Assembly (NCBI GenBank): GCA_914767715.1
Contig: OU612071.1
Coordinates: 15,062,948 to 15,126,947 of the forward strand
Reading direction: 5' to 3'
Source of the DNA: Membranipora membranacea
Lineage: Eukaryota > Bryozoa > Gymnolaemata > Cheilostomatida > Membraniporidae
Length of the DNA: 64,000 nt
This document shows positions 47,494 to 59,643 of the stretch, in pieces. A program made the position numbers and the translations under genes. Numbering within the stretch: the first letter of the stretch is position 1; every line of letters begins with the position of its first letter. Below the pieces are notes generated by a model. That model ran no database searches. It saw only the letters and a program-made list of their open reading frames with translations, and was not told where the DNA came from.

Positions 47494-48094
47494 ATGCATT
47501 GCGTAAATAAAAGTATAAACCAATTTGTAAAGTTGCAGCCATTGGATTGTGTAGCAATAATTGACATGAGAAAAAAATCAAATATTTTGATTCGACCTGA
47601 TGGCCAAAATGTGTTTGCCCCAAGTGAGCCGTATACCGTCCTTGATAAATTACCCAAAAAATATGGAGAACACTTTGTAGCACTTGGAAAAGATTTGACC
47701 TATATTGTTACTGCCATTACAAAATCACCGCAGATGAGACTTCAGACAGACAGCAAATTTCATGTGATACCTTTAACAAGGGTGCAGCCAACAGAAACAC
47801 CCCGAAACCCCTTGCCAGCTATGCCTACATCAGTTGTACAGGCCTCAGAAGACATGAAAGAAAACTTGCTAGTCCTTCCAGTGGCAATTTCAACAATGAT
47901 ATTTACTATTGGTTGTCGACAATAACTTTGCGATATATCAGATGTTCCTGGACATACAAGAATTGCATGAGTTTGTGTCAGCATATGTAACAACACCTGT
48001 CCTATCCTTACTATCATTACCAAATCATTGTTCAACCGTCTCTTTCTGGAGATATCATCACATGACTCCATTCCAAGGGAAGCAATCTATATGA
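47494..48094 (+). pseudogene. Broken ORF pair of unknown origin
   Basis: Frame 47494-47925 (143 codons; LQPLDCVAIIDMRKKSNILI, EPYTVLDKLPKKYGEHFVAL) overlaps and shifts by one base into 47909-48094 (VVDNNFAIYQMFLDIQELHE). Composition is protein-like in both, suggesting one frameshifted coding remnant. No recognised domain. Confidence 0.35.
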
Positions 48095-48099
48095 ATGCC

Positions 48100-49945
48100 T
48101 GCTTGAAAAGTTGTTGAATCCGCAGAACCTGCCAGTAATTTGATCCAGTGTTAGCGTGGTATCACGTGCAAGCGGGGAGAACTGTTGGCTTATGGTTGAG
48201 ATTAAAGATGGTCGTTGGTACAACGCTTAGTTAGGTTTGTCGGTAGAGAGGAATGAATTGCTTGTAGTCAGAGAACCATTTTCGAAATAAAATTGATGTC
48301 ATACCTCTGTGTACATATTTTCACAACTCTTTGCTAGTTACAAATTTACTTACCTACACAGAACTCAGCTATACTTTCTAACTGTAAATACATTATCAAG
48401 CATGTCTGTTTATGTTTTTACTTCCACACAGTCAAAATATATTTATATCATCACGCGGCAAAGATACGAATTGAAGTGACACAACCTTCTAAAAGAAAAT
48501 AATTGCCAAATAACAGTTTATGTCAAGGCTAGCTTCTAAAAAAATATTGCTGCTTGTTTGAGGCGAAAGCCATACAATTTGCTGCTATTATGTAAATGAG
48601 TATATTCTATGGAGCATATTGGAACTATTGAGTTTCCACACAATCAGTTTGGGGCAAAAAAGGTTTGACTCGATTCTTTGGGATCGAAAACAAAAGCGTT
48701 GCACACTGGAAGGTTTCTTATTGATGGATTGAGGCTATGTCAGTAAGAGATAAAAAAATGGTTAAGCAGAAATGGCACATTTATTTATACTATGCAAAAA
48801 TGCAGTACAATATTGGTGGTAAAAGCAGACACAAGATCAGACGATACATTTGAGTGATGGTCAGACCAGATTTTGGATAATGAAATATAAGCAAACAGTT
48901 TTGAGTTACCTCCTCAACATTAAGGATAAGGCAGCTCCCATGTCATAATCAAATTGACGGGATTTTGCAAGAATATGGATGATTCTTTGGCTTGTAGAAT
49001 AGGGCACACCAGTAACTTACTGTGGATCTTGAATTAGAGTGGCCATTTCTTTTAGTTTTTTGTTGTTGCTATGAATGGTTTCCAGGCGGTGAAGAAAAGA
49101 ATGTTTTTGAAACATTGCTGGATATTACACTTTCCTGTTCAATAGGATCTGAGATACCATCGGATATTGTAAAAAAATAAGATGATCAATAAAAAATAAA
49201 TCTAGGAGGAAAACACAACTAGGAACCTATTTTAATCGTCACTGATATTTTGTTTATCATGAATGTAAATCACATGACAAATAGCTAATATCTTGTAAAT
49301 AGTTTACAAAAAATTGGCAGAGGATATTGATCACCTATTGGTTCCTACTCCTAGTATACATTTAATTGATTACTGACCACTTACTCATAGATCTTGTTTC
49401 AATCTGGCAAGATAGCTTTTAATTAGGGTCACCATAAATTATCATGTGGGTTTTTGTATCTTTGTAAGATGGATGGAATCCATGGCAGGGATGGTGTTGT
49501 GGGAAAATGTACTTATTTATTGATAACTGATCACTTACTTATAGATAAATCGCAGCTCTTGTTTTAATCTGGCAGTTTAGGTTATAATTAGGGCCACTAT
49601 AAATGATCATGTATGTAAGTTTTTGTATATTTGTAAGATGGATGGAATCCAAGGCAGGAATCATGTTGTTGGAAAATACACTATTTATGTCAAAAGGTCC
49701 TCATAACTGTTGGAAAATCTGTTTACTGGAAAGGGCTGCATGTTTAATCCCCTCAAGCCTTGTGATTATTGGAACCTTTCATTTCACAATCTTCGGGACC
49801 TAGCAACAACAAGTTGAGTAATTGGCTGAGACATGCCTCAGCAAGTTTCCACAAAAAAAGCACTAAATCAGGCTATCACTCATAAAAAATTAAAATTAAA
49901 CAATGGGATTTCATGCTTACACATCCTATTAAACAAGCTAGGTGA
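48100..49945. other. Repeat-derived DNA, no gene seen
   Basis: 48850-49830 resembles 63150-64000 (ATCTTTGTAAGATGGATGG, CTGTTTACTGGAAAGGGCTG), extending the C2/C3 segmental similarity. 49380-49500 and 49500-49650 are also a local duplication. Confidence 0.55.
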
Positions 49946-49951
49946 AGTAAC

Positions 49952-51136
49952 TGTGGGATTCCAGGGTTATGGAGTCACCACATTAACTCTCCGCTACTGA
50001 GATCTGTGCTCACGAGCTCGGTATGATGATGCTCACTATATGACACTGACTTATTTATATGGGATATCATTTGATTCGATCAAACACTTGACTCCAGAGC
50101 ATGCCTTTTAATTCTTATCAAGTTTAACATTAAACACAATTCAACTTAACAATGCATGTATTATTTCTACAAGTCATATTTTCTAGTCAATGATGCCATG
50201 CATGCTGGATTTAATTCATTTAACTCAATTAGGTGATGGTATAGAAATCCAACCAAATGTTATACTGTGCCATTATTAAATAATAAGGCGAGTTCTATTT
50301 CCCTATAAATATCACTACTGTACAATAAATGAAAATATTATAATAAAAACTGTAAAACTTTCATGTTTAAAAACTGACCTGTCTCCAGAATGAAGTTGCA
50401 AAACAAAGAGCGCTGCTTGACGACCAGAGGGTCGCCAAACAAATCAAATCAATTCAAATCCTTCAAAATCAATTATGCTTTCCATTGGTGAACCATGCTC
50501 TTATATAGCATGGTTCCAGACACATTAAAAAACTGCTGACGTCAATAAGCAAAAAAACAAGATTTAAACACAATTTTCAATTACCGCAAAAAGAGGGTTG
50601 ATCGGCCACAAGCGTGGGTTGATCGGCCACAAGAGTTGCTAATTCTGAATTGTATCTGTTGGCGCCGGTGTTAAGAATAGAATTTAGATTGGAATATATT
50701 TGCATATCCCGGATTCGAGGTGATATGCACCGGCTGGTAACTGCTTGTCCTCCAGTCAAGGTTTGAGTGTACTGATGATGATGCTGGCAAAGATATTGGA
50801 TGTTGTTATTGTGTCGGATGTTGGTATAGACAATTCTCCTGTTTACTGGTGTATACGACAATGCTAATTCTGAATTGTCTCTGTTGGTGCCACCTTTACT
50901 GCATTGTCATGGTTGTCACGGTTCTGGCGTTAGGGTGGCACCGGTATTAAGAATAGAATTTAGATTTGCATATATTTGCCTGTCCCTGTTTCGAGGTGAT
51001 TTGCACTAGCTGGTAACTGCGTGTCCTCGAGTCGAGGTTGAGTGTACTGATGATGATGCTAGCTATAATATTGGATGTTCTTATTGCGTCTGATGTTGAT
51101 ATAGAAATTATCCTGTTTGCTGCTGTAAATGCGACA
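49952..51136 (-). repeat. LTR, 3' copy in element orientation
   Basis: 1185 bp, TGTGGGATTCC...ATGCGACA on the plus strand; the 94-codon frame at 50577-50861 recurs unchanged in the partner LTR. Confidence 0.9.
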
Positions 51137-51410
51137 TATGCACCCCCCTGGTTGCAATCGTCCTCGATTGCTATGACAATCCTTTGATCTGATGTTTGGA
51201 TGCGACATCTGCACCCCCCTGGTTGCAATCGTCCTCGATTGTTATGACCATCCTATGATCTGATGTGTGGATGCGACATATGCATTCCCTTAGTTGCAAT
51301 CGTCCTCGATTGTTATGGCATGTTATCCGCTCCCTGCTATTGATGCGACATCTGCATTCCCTGGTTATGATCGTCCTCGATCGCCGTGACATGTCACATG
51401 ATCTGACAAG
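51130..51410. repeat. Tandem repeat of about 73 bp abutting the LTR
   Basis: ATGCGACATMTGCAYYCCC...CAATCGTCCTCGATTG recurs about four times. The unit contains the last bases of the LTR and the purine-tract complement. Confidence 0.8.
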
Positions 51411-51599
51411 TCATCTGCTTCCTGTAGTCACGTAACATTATGGCTAGCCTGGGTACTGGAGGTCGCCAACCTCTCCCAGTGTTCTTTATCCTTTGTTTCT
51501 GCTTGTCCTGACGCTCCAAATTGGTCTGGTGCATCTGACGCTCCACTGACTCTGTTCCCTCATTGTTAGTCTCCAGCTGCTCCAGGTCATCTTGTCCAC

Positions 51600-51778
51600 T
51601 TTGTGTTCCTGGTTGTCCATCCTAACCATTGAATTCCACATCTCTAGGTTGTCATGTCCACCTTGTGTTCCTGGTTGTCCATCCTAACCATTGAATTCCA
51701 CATCTCTAGGTTGTCATGTCCACCTTGTTTTCCTGGTTGTCCATCCTAACCGTTGAATCCCACATCTCTAGGTTGTAC
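51600..51778. repeat. Tandem repeat of about 61 bp, three copies
   Basis: TTGTCCATCCTAACCATTGA...CACATCTCTAGGTTGTCATG inside the LTR element. Confidence 0.85.
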
Positions 51779-54700
51779 AGTACAGCTTAAGCCTTAAGGT
51801 TTGCCAGCAGCTCCTATAAAATCCTCTCACTGGCTCTAACCATAAGCCTCGTTAAGTATTGTCCTGCTCACTTCCTGCTCACTCTCTGCCCTGTTGCAAG
51901 TCTAAATTTACCTGCTTTTGTCAACATTTTGTCACCTGAAACTATAATAGTGTCACTAGATGCAATTCATTGCAAAAGGTGACACCAGAAAAGACATACG
52001 GGTTACAATGCAGGGGTCAGCTTTTCTCAAAAATTTCACCAAGTTCTGTTTCTCTCAATGATAAATTACCTTACGCTCACTTCATAATATTATAATTGTA
52101 TTCAATTTAATCATTTATTTCTAGATATACACACCAAGGAGTAAAACTCCTTGTAATACAATATAAAATTTACTTACCACCTTTCAAAAATTTACATATT
52201 GTGTCCTCTTATTTAAACACAAGACAACTCTCAATTCAATTGAACCCAAAAAAGGAAAATGGAATCTCTAAAAGTTAAAACAGGAAATGGGTGTTTGCCA
52301 ACACAACAGCAAGACTGCAAACTCTTTTTCTTTGGAGCTGAAACTGACAAGGAGTAGTTATTCCCAGTCCAGACACTGGTTTTGGATATTCTGATTGAGC
52401 CTCCCCATCCATAATGAGTAAGTTTAAAGTTAACACATACTAGATCATCCCAAAGAGGTGACAGCAAGTACTAGCAGAGCATATAGTGGTGAATATAGTT
52501 AGTCACAGTTAGCACTAACTAAAGTTGTTGCCAGCATTCAAATCATTTTCAATCATGTTGTTAAGATCAAGGGCAGTCTGATAATTAGTAACCTTCCCAT
52601 GGTGACATTGTACTTACAGTAGAGAAGCAGATAGGACCAACCCCATGATTGCAGCACATGTTAATCCGACCTTCACAAAATCAAGTATTATTGTGATTGC
52701 TGCATGATGTTAATCATGTCAATTGATATTAAAGTATGGATTGGATTCAATAACCAACCAAGGCAGGTGTCCCCTCCCATTTTCCTTATCCCCTGATTGA
52801 GTTGGATAGGCTCACTTTTATAATGCACTATGTTATACCATAGTCGCTTGTGACTTAGGCCCAGTCATCTAGTAAATGGGAAACCCTATCCATCATACTA
52901 GATTTCCCAGTATGAGGGTGATTAGGCATGGTGAGGCACCCACATTTTAGTACTATTCATTCAAATCACTATAAACCAATTTTGTTTTAGGCCGTCAAAA
53001 CACCCCGCATCCCGTCGAGTGGTCAGTTAATGCCTCACTACTACAACTACAGAAACCCAAGGTAAGTTAACAATGACCATTTCAATTGTCCTTATTCTAA
53101 TATTAAAACTGCTGTAATCTAGTTCAATACGATACAAATTACGACTATGGGCTGAGAAACCCATTCCTTGATTTGACAATTTATCACTGGCTAGCGGTAC
53201 AAGATGGTTTCTTGTCTTATTCTATAACACTGATCAACTGGCTTAGGTTTTTCAAGTTGAGGTCTAGGACCGCGTTGGTAAAAATCCAAGCATTTTGGGG
53301 ATCACCACTAATCCTGTTCATAAACCTTCATCAAAACTGGGATTCCATAACTTGCCTACAGCTTCAGCTCTAGTATCAATTAATTATCTTAAAAGGGAAT
53401 TGGGCGATTTTGAGTTGTCTTATGTTTTAGTAGAGTTGTTCAATTTAAAATACCTTTCTTTTGTGAGTCCTTTTATTGCAATCCATGGCTGTTGTGGTAG
53501 TCACAACATGACAAGGAGTTCAATCCTCAGACTAACTCACAAAACTAGTAAAACCATGTTCTGTTTAACCAAAAAGTATACATAATATAGTGTCCTGTGG
53601 ACCCACAGGCTATCAACTAGCAGATATCATTACTTAGGGACGTCGTAGACAACCAATTGACTTCCCTTTGAATATATACCTTACATTATTAGTTTGTTCA
53701 TTGTAAGCACAGAAAGTCCGAAACCATCTCTAAATATGTAGCTCGAGGATGTACCAACTCAAGCCCTTGAAAATGTTGAAACCTTTTTTATTTGTAGTCA
53801 TGAGATCCTGAGGCCCTCAGATATCAACAAGCGGTGAAAACTCTATGGACAATAAATAAAGCCTTGACATTATGATGCTACCTCATACTGATTACCAATT
53901 GCCGGTAAGTCACTGAACTTCTTTTACCAGTTATCGCCGTTGGTGGTGATTCAAGCAAGTTGAGGTTTCAACCATATTAAAACTAAGTCTTAATTTTGGA
54001 TCTAATTTCACATTAGCCTTACTCTGATGTTTGGTGTAAGCGATTTCTCATTCCACCAACACTCCTATCTAGTTTGCAAATCTCAATTTATTTTGATGCC
54101 CAGAATCTCATGACTGACTCAGTTATCTATACTGTGCCAAGGGGAAAATGCCTTAAGTCATTGATAGGCAGAGCCCATCTTATCTTTAGTGCAAATTGCA
54201 CTTGAAATTCTACATGTCAGCTACTGAAAATATAGTAATTTAGATTGTATTTTCCATGAAATGTCAAATTTTTTGCCACACAGTTAGATGTTCATCAATT
54301 TTTACTCACTGCTACCCACCTCACTTATATTTCACCTTCAGCTAAATCACATTACCCCAATAAATAATTCTCAAAAGATTTATTACTAAATGCCAATCGG
54401 AATCACATTGTATACACATCTTATCTGTCAAATTATTTACCCTTGCGTGTAAAAGGCAACCATGAGTACTTTTGAGACCATGCTACCACGAATACAATTT
54501 CTGGGTCAGACATAATATACTTAGCACTAAGCGCAATAGACTAAGCTTAGCTCGCATTTATTGTCAAGCATACTGTGGTGACATTAATCGTTCTTACCTA
54601 ACCGCAAATGTTTTAAAAGCTTGTCTCCCAGGCACACAAATAACTTTAAGGCTTCTTTTAATGACAGGCCAAATATCAGAGTTTCTCAAACAAGGAAAGC

Positions 54701-54984
54701 TAGATGCAGTTAACAACTTTCAGACTGAAATACTCCTCGAAATCATGAACAACTAAATAACTCAACATTAACTCAACATTATAATTTTTCTAAACACATC
54801 ATTTAACTCATAAATTTCGTAAATTTCACGGGTGATGACTCCTCTGATGGAACAGGTATAAAGGCTTCGGAAACCATCAAGCTGAATATCAATTTGTGCA
54901 CTTTTAATAGACAATGGATGACTGCCTCCACATTCACGGACGTCCAACCCATTCCAAAAGAGTAGTCACCAGCACTGGATCCCG

Positions 54985-55210
54985 GCCCTAAATCTCCTCA
55001 TAATTTCTTCACATAATTTTCCCATAATTTCCTCATAATTTCCATCATAATTTTCCTCATAATTTCTCATCATAATTTCTTCTAATAATATTCTCACATA
55101 ATCTTTTCACATAATTTCTTCTAATAATTTTTTCTCACAATTTCTTCTAATAATTTTCTCACATAATCTGTTCACAGAATTTCTTCTAATAATTTTTTCT
55201 CATAATCTTT
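54985..55210. repeat. CATAATTTCTTC-type short tandem repeat
   Basis: Degenerate units of 11-26 bp (CATAATTTCCTC, CTAATAATTTTCTCA) inside the LTR element. Confidence 0.75.
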
Positions 55211-56012
55211 GGCCTGGGTCTGAAGTTTTCTGGTAGTCGGGGCCGTCTGTCTCGGTCGATACCTCAAAACTAGGCATCACTGACTACGAGCAGGCAGTCT
55301 CAACTCCTCAGCTCAACAGCCTCAGGTCCTTAAATGATTATGAGAATTCCAAATAATAACAAAACAAAAAAAATTTTTTTCCAATAATTTCAAGATTTAA
55401 AATCAATTCTATTGCATCAAAGTCTACTAACTTTCCTCCTACTCTCATGCGAATTTGATTTGAAAATTTCCTAGGTACATCCTCGAACTGCAACTCTTAC
55501 CCCTAATTAAAATGAGATGGTTCCATGACTTACTGTGGTTTTCTTGTGATAAGAGGAAGATAATTTTTATGCAATTAATAATCCGGCTGGTTGTGAACCT
55601 GTAATATAAAAAATAACATAGCGTGAGTTACAAAGCCCATAAATCATGGTTTAATTATCAGTACAATGGTGTACATATTTTGTATACCATCACATAGTAA
55701 GGATATATCCTTACTCTGTGATACCATGGAGTACTTGACACCAGCGTTCAAAGTTAATCCATAAATGATTGGCATCTTTGCTTGGATATATTTTTAATCA
55801 CGCTTGTCTTGAATGCAGGGTGTGAATCAGTGAATGCTGTCACTGAATACTGGTGAAAGATTGTTTACATTTCTTTACTTGTAGATTATTCTGATATACT
55901 GACAGAGATGATACTTTATGATGTCTACTTACGATTTCAATAAAGTAAAGAGCTAGATAAAGTAAGGGGTTAAATAAACAGAAACAATAGTCTGAAGGTC
56001 GTGAGATCTCTC

Positions 56013-56030
56013 CTCACTCGGCGAGCACCA
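56013..56030 (-). other. Primer-binding site of the LTR element
   Basis: Minus strand TGGTGCTCGCCGAGTGAG, two bases from the LTR; complementary to a tRNA 3' end CTCACTCGGCGAGCACCA. I cannot name the tRNA. Confidence 0.7.
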
Positions 56031-56032
56031 AT

Positions 56033-57217
56033 TGTGGGATTCCAGGGTTATGGAGTCACCACATTAACTCTCCGCTACTGAGATCTGTGCTCACGAGCTC
56101 GGTATGATGATGCTCACTATATGACACTGACTTATTTATATGGGATATCATTTGATTCGATCAAACACTTGACTCCAGAGCATGCCTTTTAATTCTTATC
56201 AAGTTTAACATTAAACACAATTCAACTTAACAATGCATGTATTATTTCTACAAGTCATATTTTCTAGTCAATGATGCCATGCATGCTGGATTTAATTCAT
56301 TTAACTCAATTAGGTGATGGTATAGAAATCCAACCAAATGTTATACTGTGCCATTATTAAATAATAAGGCGAGTTCTATTTCCCTATAAATATCACTACT
56401 GTACAATAAATGAAAATATTATAATAAAAACTGTAAAACTTTCATGTTTAAAAACTGACCTGTCTCCAGAATGAAGTTGCAAAACAAAGAGCGCTGCTTG
56501 ACGACCAGAGGGTCGCCAAACAAATCAAATCAATTCAAATCCTTCAAAATCAATTATGCTTTCCATTGGTGAACCATGCTCTTATATAGCATGGTTCCAG
56601 ACACATTAAAAAACTGCTGACGTCAATAAGCAAAAAAACAAGATTTAAACACAATTTTCAATTACCGCAAAAAGAGGGTTGATCGGCCACAAGCGTGGGT
56701 TGATCGGCCACAAGAGTTGCTAATTCTGAATTGTATCTGTTGGCGCCGGTGTTAAGAATAGAATTTAGATTGGAATATATTTGCATATCCCGGATTCGAG
56801 GTGATATGCACCGGCTGGTAACTGCTTGTCCTCCAGTCAAGGTTTGAGTGTACTGATGATGATGCTGGCAAAGATATTGGATGTTGTTATTGTGTCGGAT
56901 GTTGGTATAGACAATTCTCCTGTTTACTGGTGTATACGACAATGCTAATTCTGAATTGTCTCTGTTGGTGCCACCTTTACTGCATTGTCATGGTTGTCAC
57001 GGTTCTGGCGTTAGGGTGGCACCGGTATTAAGAATAGAATTTAGATTTGCATATATTTGCCTGTCCCTGTTTCGAGGTGATTTGCACTAGCTGGTAACTG
57101 CGTGTCCTCGAGTCGAGGTTGAGTGTACTGATGATGATGCTAGCTATAATATTGGATGTTCTTATTGCGTCTGATGTTGATATAGAAATTATCCTGTTTG
57201 CTGCTGTAAATGCGACA
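56033..57217 (-). repeat. LTR, 5' copy in element orientation
   Basis: 1185-bp partner of 49952-51136. Confidence 0.9.
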
Positions 57218-57492
57218 TAACATCCATGTACATTTGAAAATAGGGTTTCGTTGAATTACAGTAAATTCTATTTCAGTGTATAGAAAAAATGCAGCCAAAT
57301 AAGCCAAAGAAAAGTCTTATGTTCACATTGTAAAACTCATCCTAGAGTTGCATTCAGGTTTTTGTGTGGGCTAGTGCTAGGATAATTATTATATGTGCTC
57401 ACATTGTCTGGGATCATCTGGGATCATCCCAATGTCACATTCATCAAATTAATTAACATTCTATCTTCAATGCTGTTCATCTGCTATTCATT

Positions 57493-58211
57493 TAGGCTTG
57501 TAGTTTTAGAGGTAGTAGAGGGACCGCACAAGTGCGATTATTTACAGCTTAGCGAGGGAAAACTGTTTGTTTAGTGGTCTAAGTTCCGCACATTTTATAG
57601 TAAGCGGCTTATAATTACATGCTATAACGCTCCTCGCAGCAGATTATACTAGGCAATCTTTGACTAGCGTACGAGGGACTGCACACGTGCGATTATTTAC
57701 AGCTTAGTGAGGGAAGACTGTTTGTTTAGTGGTCTAAGTTCCGCCCCTTTTATAGTAAGCGGCTTATAATTACACGCTATAACGCTTCTAGCAGCAGATT
57801 ATACTAGGGCAATCTTTGACTAGCGAGAGAATAGTCTCATTGGTTATTTAACAGCCACCAGTTGTATTTTTTATGACGTTTATGACGGGTATCATTAAAA
57901 GGCTTTGTTTATGGAATATCATTGGCTGATAGCTAACCTTATGATTAAATCGCAGCTTGTAAACACGCTTTGCGTCTGCAGTGAAAAATGAGGAGATAAT
58001 AAGCAAAGCTCTATTTTATTTTTACTAGCTCAGGTTTTCTAGCTGGTCTGTGGACCGCAGGGAGGCACTGCCTCCTCTAGAAAGCTAAATAAAGTGGCCA
58101 AAAACACTATAATTGAAAATAGAGGAGCTCACAGCACCCATCCTTTGGTGATGCTCCAGACTCGCCTGGGATTTTGGCCTCCCTTACCATTATTTCTAAA
58201 CTATGGCCCTG
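57493..58211 (-). mobile_element. MITE, CAGGGCCGTAG family, with large internal insertion
   Basis: Ends TAGGCTTGTAGTTTTAG and AACTATGGCCCTG; flanked by TCATT on both sides (57488-57492, 58212-58216). About 540 bp (roughly 57520-58060) of foreign DNA interrupts it, including the 155-bp tandem repeat. Confidence 0.8.
57518..57835. repeat. 155-bp tandem duplication
   Basis: GAGGGACYGCACAMGTGCGA to CAATCTTTGACTAGCG twice, with few differences (for example TCCGCACATT versus TCCGCCCCTT). Confidence 0.85.
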
Positions 58212-59643
58212 TCATTACACAACTCGCTAGCAGCATGGTGAAATAGTGCCACACAGTAATCCTATTTCACCATGCTGCTAGCGAGTTGTGTAATGAATAG
58301 CAGATGAACAGCGTTGAATATAGAATGTTAATTAATTTGACGAGGAGTGCTGATACCACCCATTGCCTATATTATGGACAGACAGGATTCCATGTTAAAC
58401 TGACGTCCAAATCACCGTTATATGAACAAATTTAAAACTGAGGAAGGGCAACTCAGATATCAGATCGCAGCTGGAGAGGATAACCAGAGTATCAACAATC
58501 AGATTTTCCTTTCACATGAAGTAAAGGCTGTTGGTAATAGTACCTGTTTGGTCTTTGGGTAGTGTTTACTGTGGACAGAGAAGCTACGAAATACTTTTTT
58601 TAATAAATACTCTAATTTGTAACATAATCTTTGGTAAACATTTTTATCATTTTATATTTTACTGCAAACTCATTTTTACTAGTGGAATTCACTCCAGTAC
58701 ATCACACTGCTGATTTTAAGAGGAACAAAAAATACATACATCCATACATACCAATCCTAATAAATCAAACAGCAATTGGGGTGAGAGGTCTCTATTGTGA
58801 AGGGGAATTAAACTGTTCAGCAGGTAATTCAGATACTGATACTTTATTTTAATGTATCCCATTTAACTTGATGGGAGTTGAGGCAGGGTTTTGGTCCGAT
58901 CCCATGAATGGTCTTGAGGTCTTGGTCCTTTAGGCAGGAAAGTGAGACAGCTATCACCTAAGTCCTTGGCCTATCTGGCTGTTCCTTTGATTTTTGTACT
59001 ATATATACTATATTTCTTTCCATTACAAGCATTATAGTTTATTTATCTTATAAGTAGAATGATAAACAATAAACTTTTAAATGGCTTTGGGTGATCAATG
59101 GTTGGTCCTGGAGTTAGTGAGAGAACTTACTATTCAGAGCTAGACGTTAGATGCCAAAAAAGGTGAAAGTTTGTGTGATTGGGGAAAACTATATTGACTA
59201 ATTAGATTACTGGGCCTTCTGTATTGTAGACCTATCAATGTATTCAACAGTGCTGATATTAGTTAGGTTTAGCAATATTTTGAGGTCAGAACTTTTCCTT
59301 CATACTCATATTTAACAATCATTTTTGTTTTATATTTGTTACATTTTCATGTTTTTTGTTGCTAGTTATTAAATTTTGAAGAACTTCACTTGTTGACTGT
59401 GATTAAAGGAGGTTTGAATGAAATAGCGAGTTTATTTGTATATTTTCCACCAAAAAATGTAATAATGCCATTATTTTTGGTGATAAAAAATGATATTCTT
59501 TATATTGTAAGCATAATACGTACAGAAGCATTGCATTGTAAGATAGTTTTGGTAATGCAAAATTTATGATTTTTCCGGCTTGGTTTTTCTATGGATGAAT
59601 GAACAGGTTTGTACAAATATCTGGAGAGATTTCAATAATTCAA

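Larger units (their letters stand above)
49952..57217 (-). mobile_element. Young non-autonomous LTR retrotransposon
   Basis: Two 1185-bp long terminal repeats (49952-51136 and 56033-57217) look identical, begin TG and end CA, and are flanked by TAAC (49948-49951, 57218-57221). Orientation is minus: two bases after the upstream LTR (56033 side) lies TGGTGCTCGCCGAGTGAG, a tRNA-type primer site, and beside the other LTR is a purine tract (CCAGGGGGGTGCATA). The 4.9-kb interior has no gag, protease, polymerase or integrase frame (longest frames under 100 codons), so it depends on a partner element, as in LARD-type elements. Identical LTRs imply recent insertion. Confidence 0.88.
57441..58343. mobile_element. 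Foldback element split by a MITE
   Basis: Right arm 58262-58343 pairs with a left arm broken in two: 57441-57492 and 58217-58246. The inner 34 bp (58213-58246 against 58262-58295) are a perfect hairpin with a 15-nt loop. Rejoining the left arm at TCATT restores the complement of the right arm. Confidence 0.8.

Noticed and set aside
51130-51410. CRISPR-like array
   Set aside because: Units of about 73 bp are contiguous tandem repeats without unique spacers, in a eukaryotic LTR element.
52991-53072. Exon-like block with acceptor TTTTAG and donor GTAAGT inside the LTR element
   Set aside because: Short, antisense to the element, with no partner exons or recognisable product.
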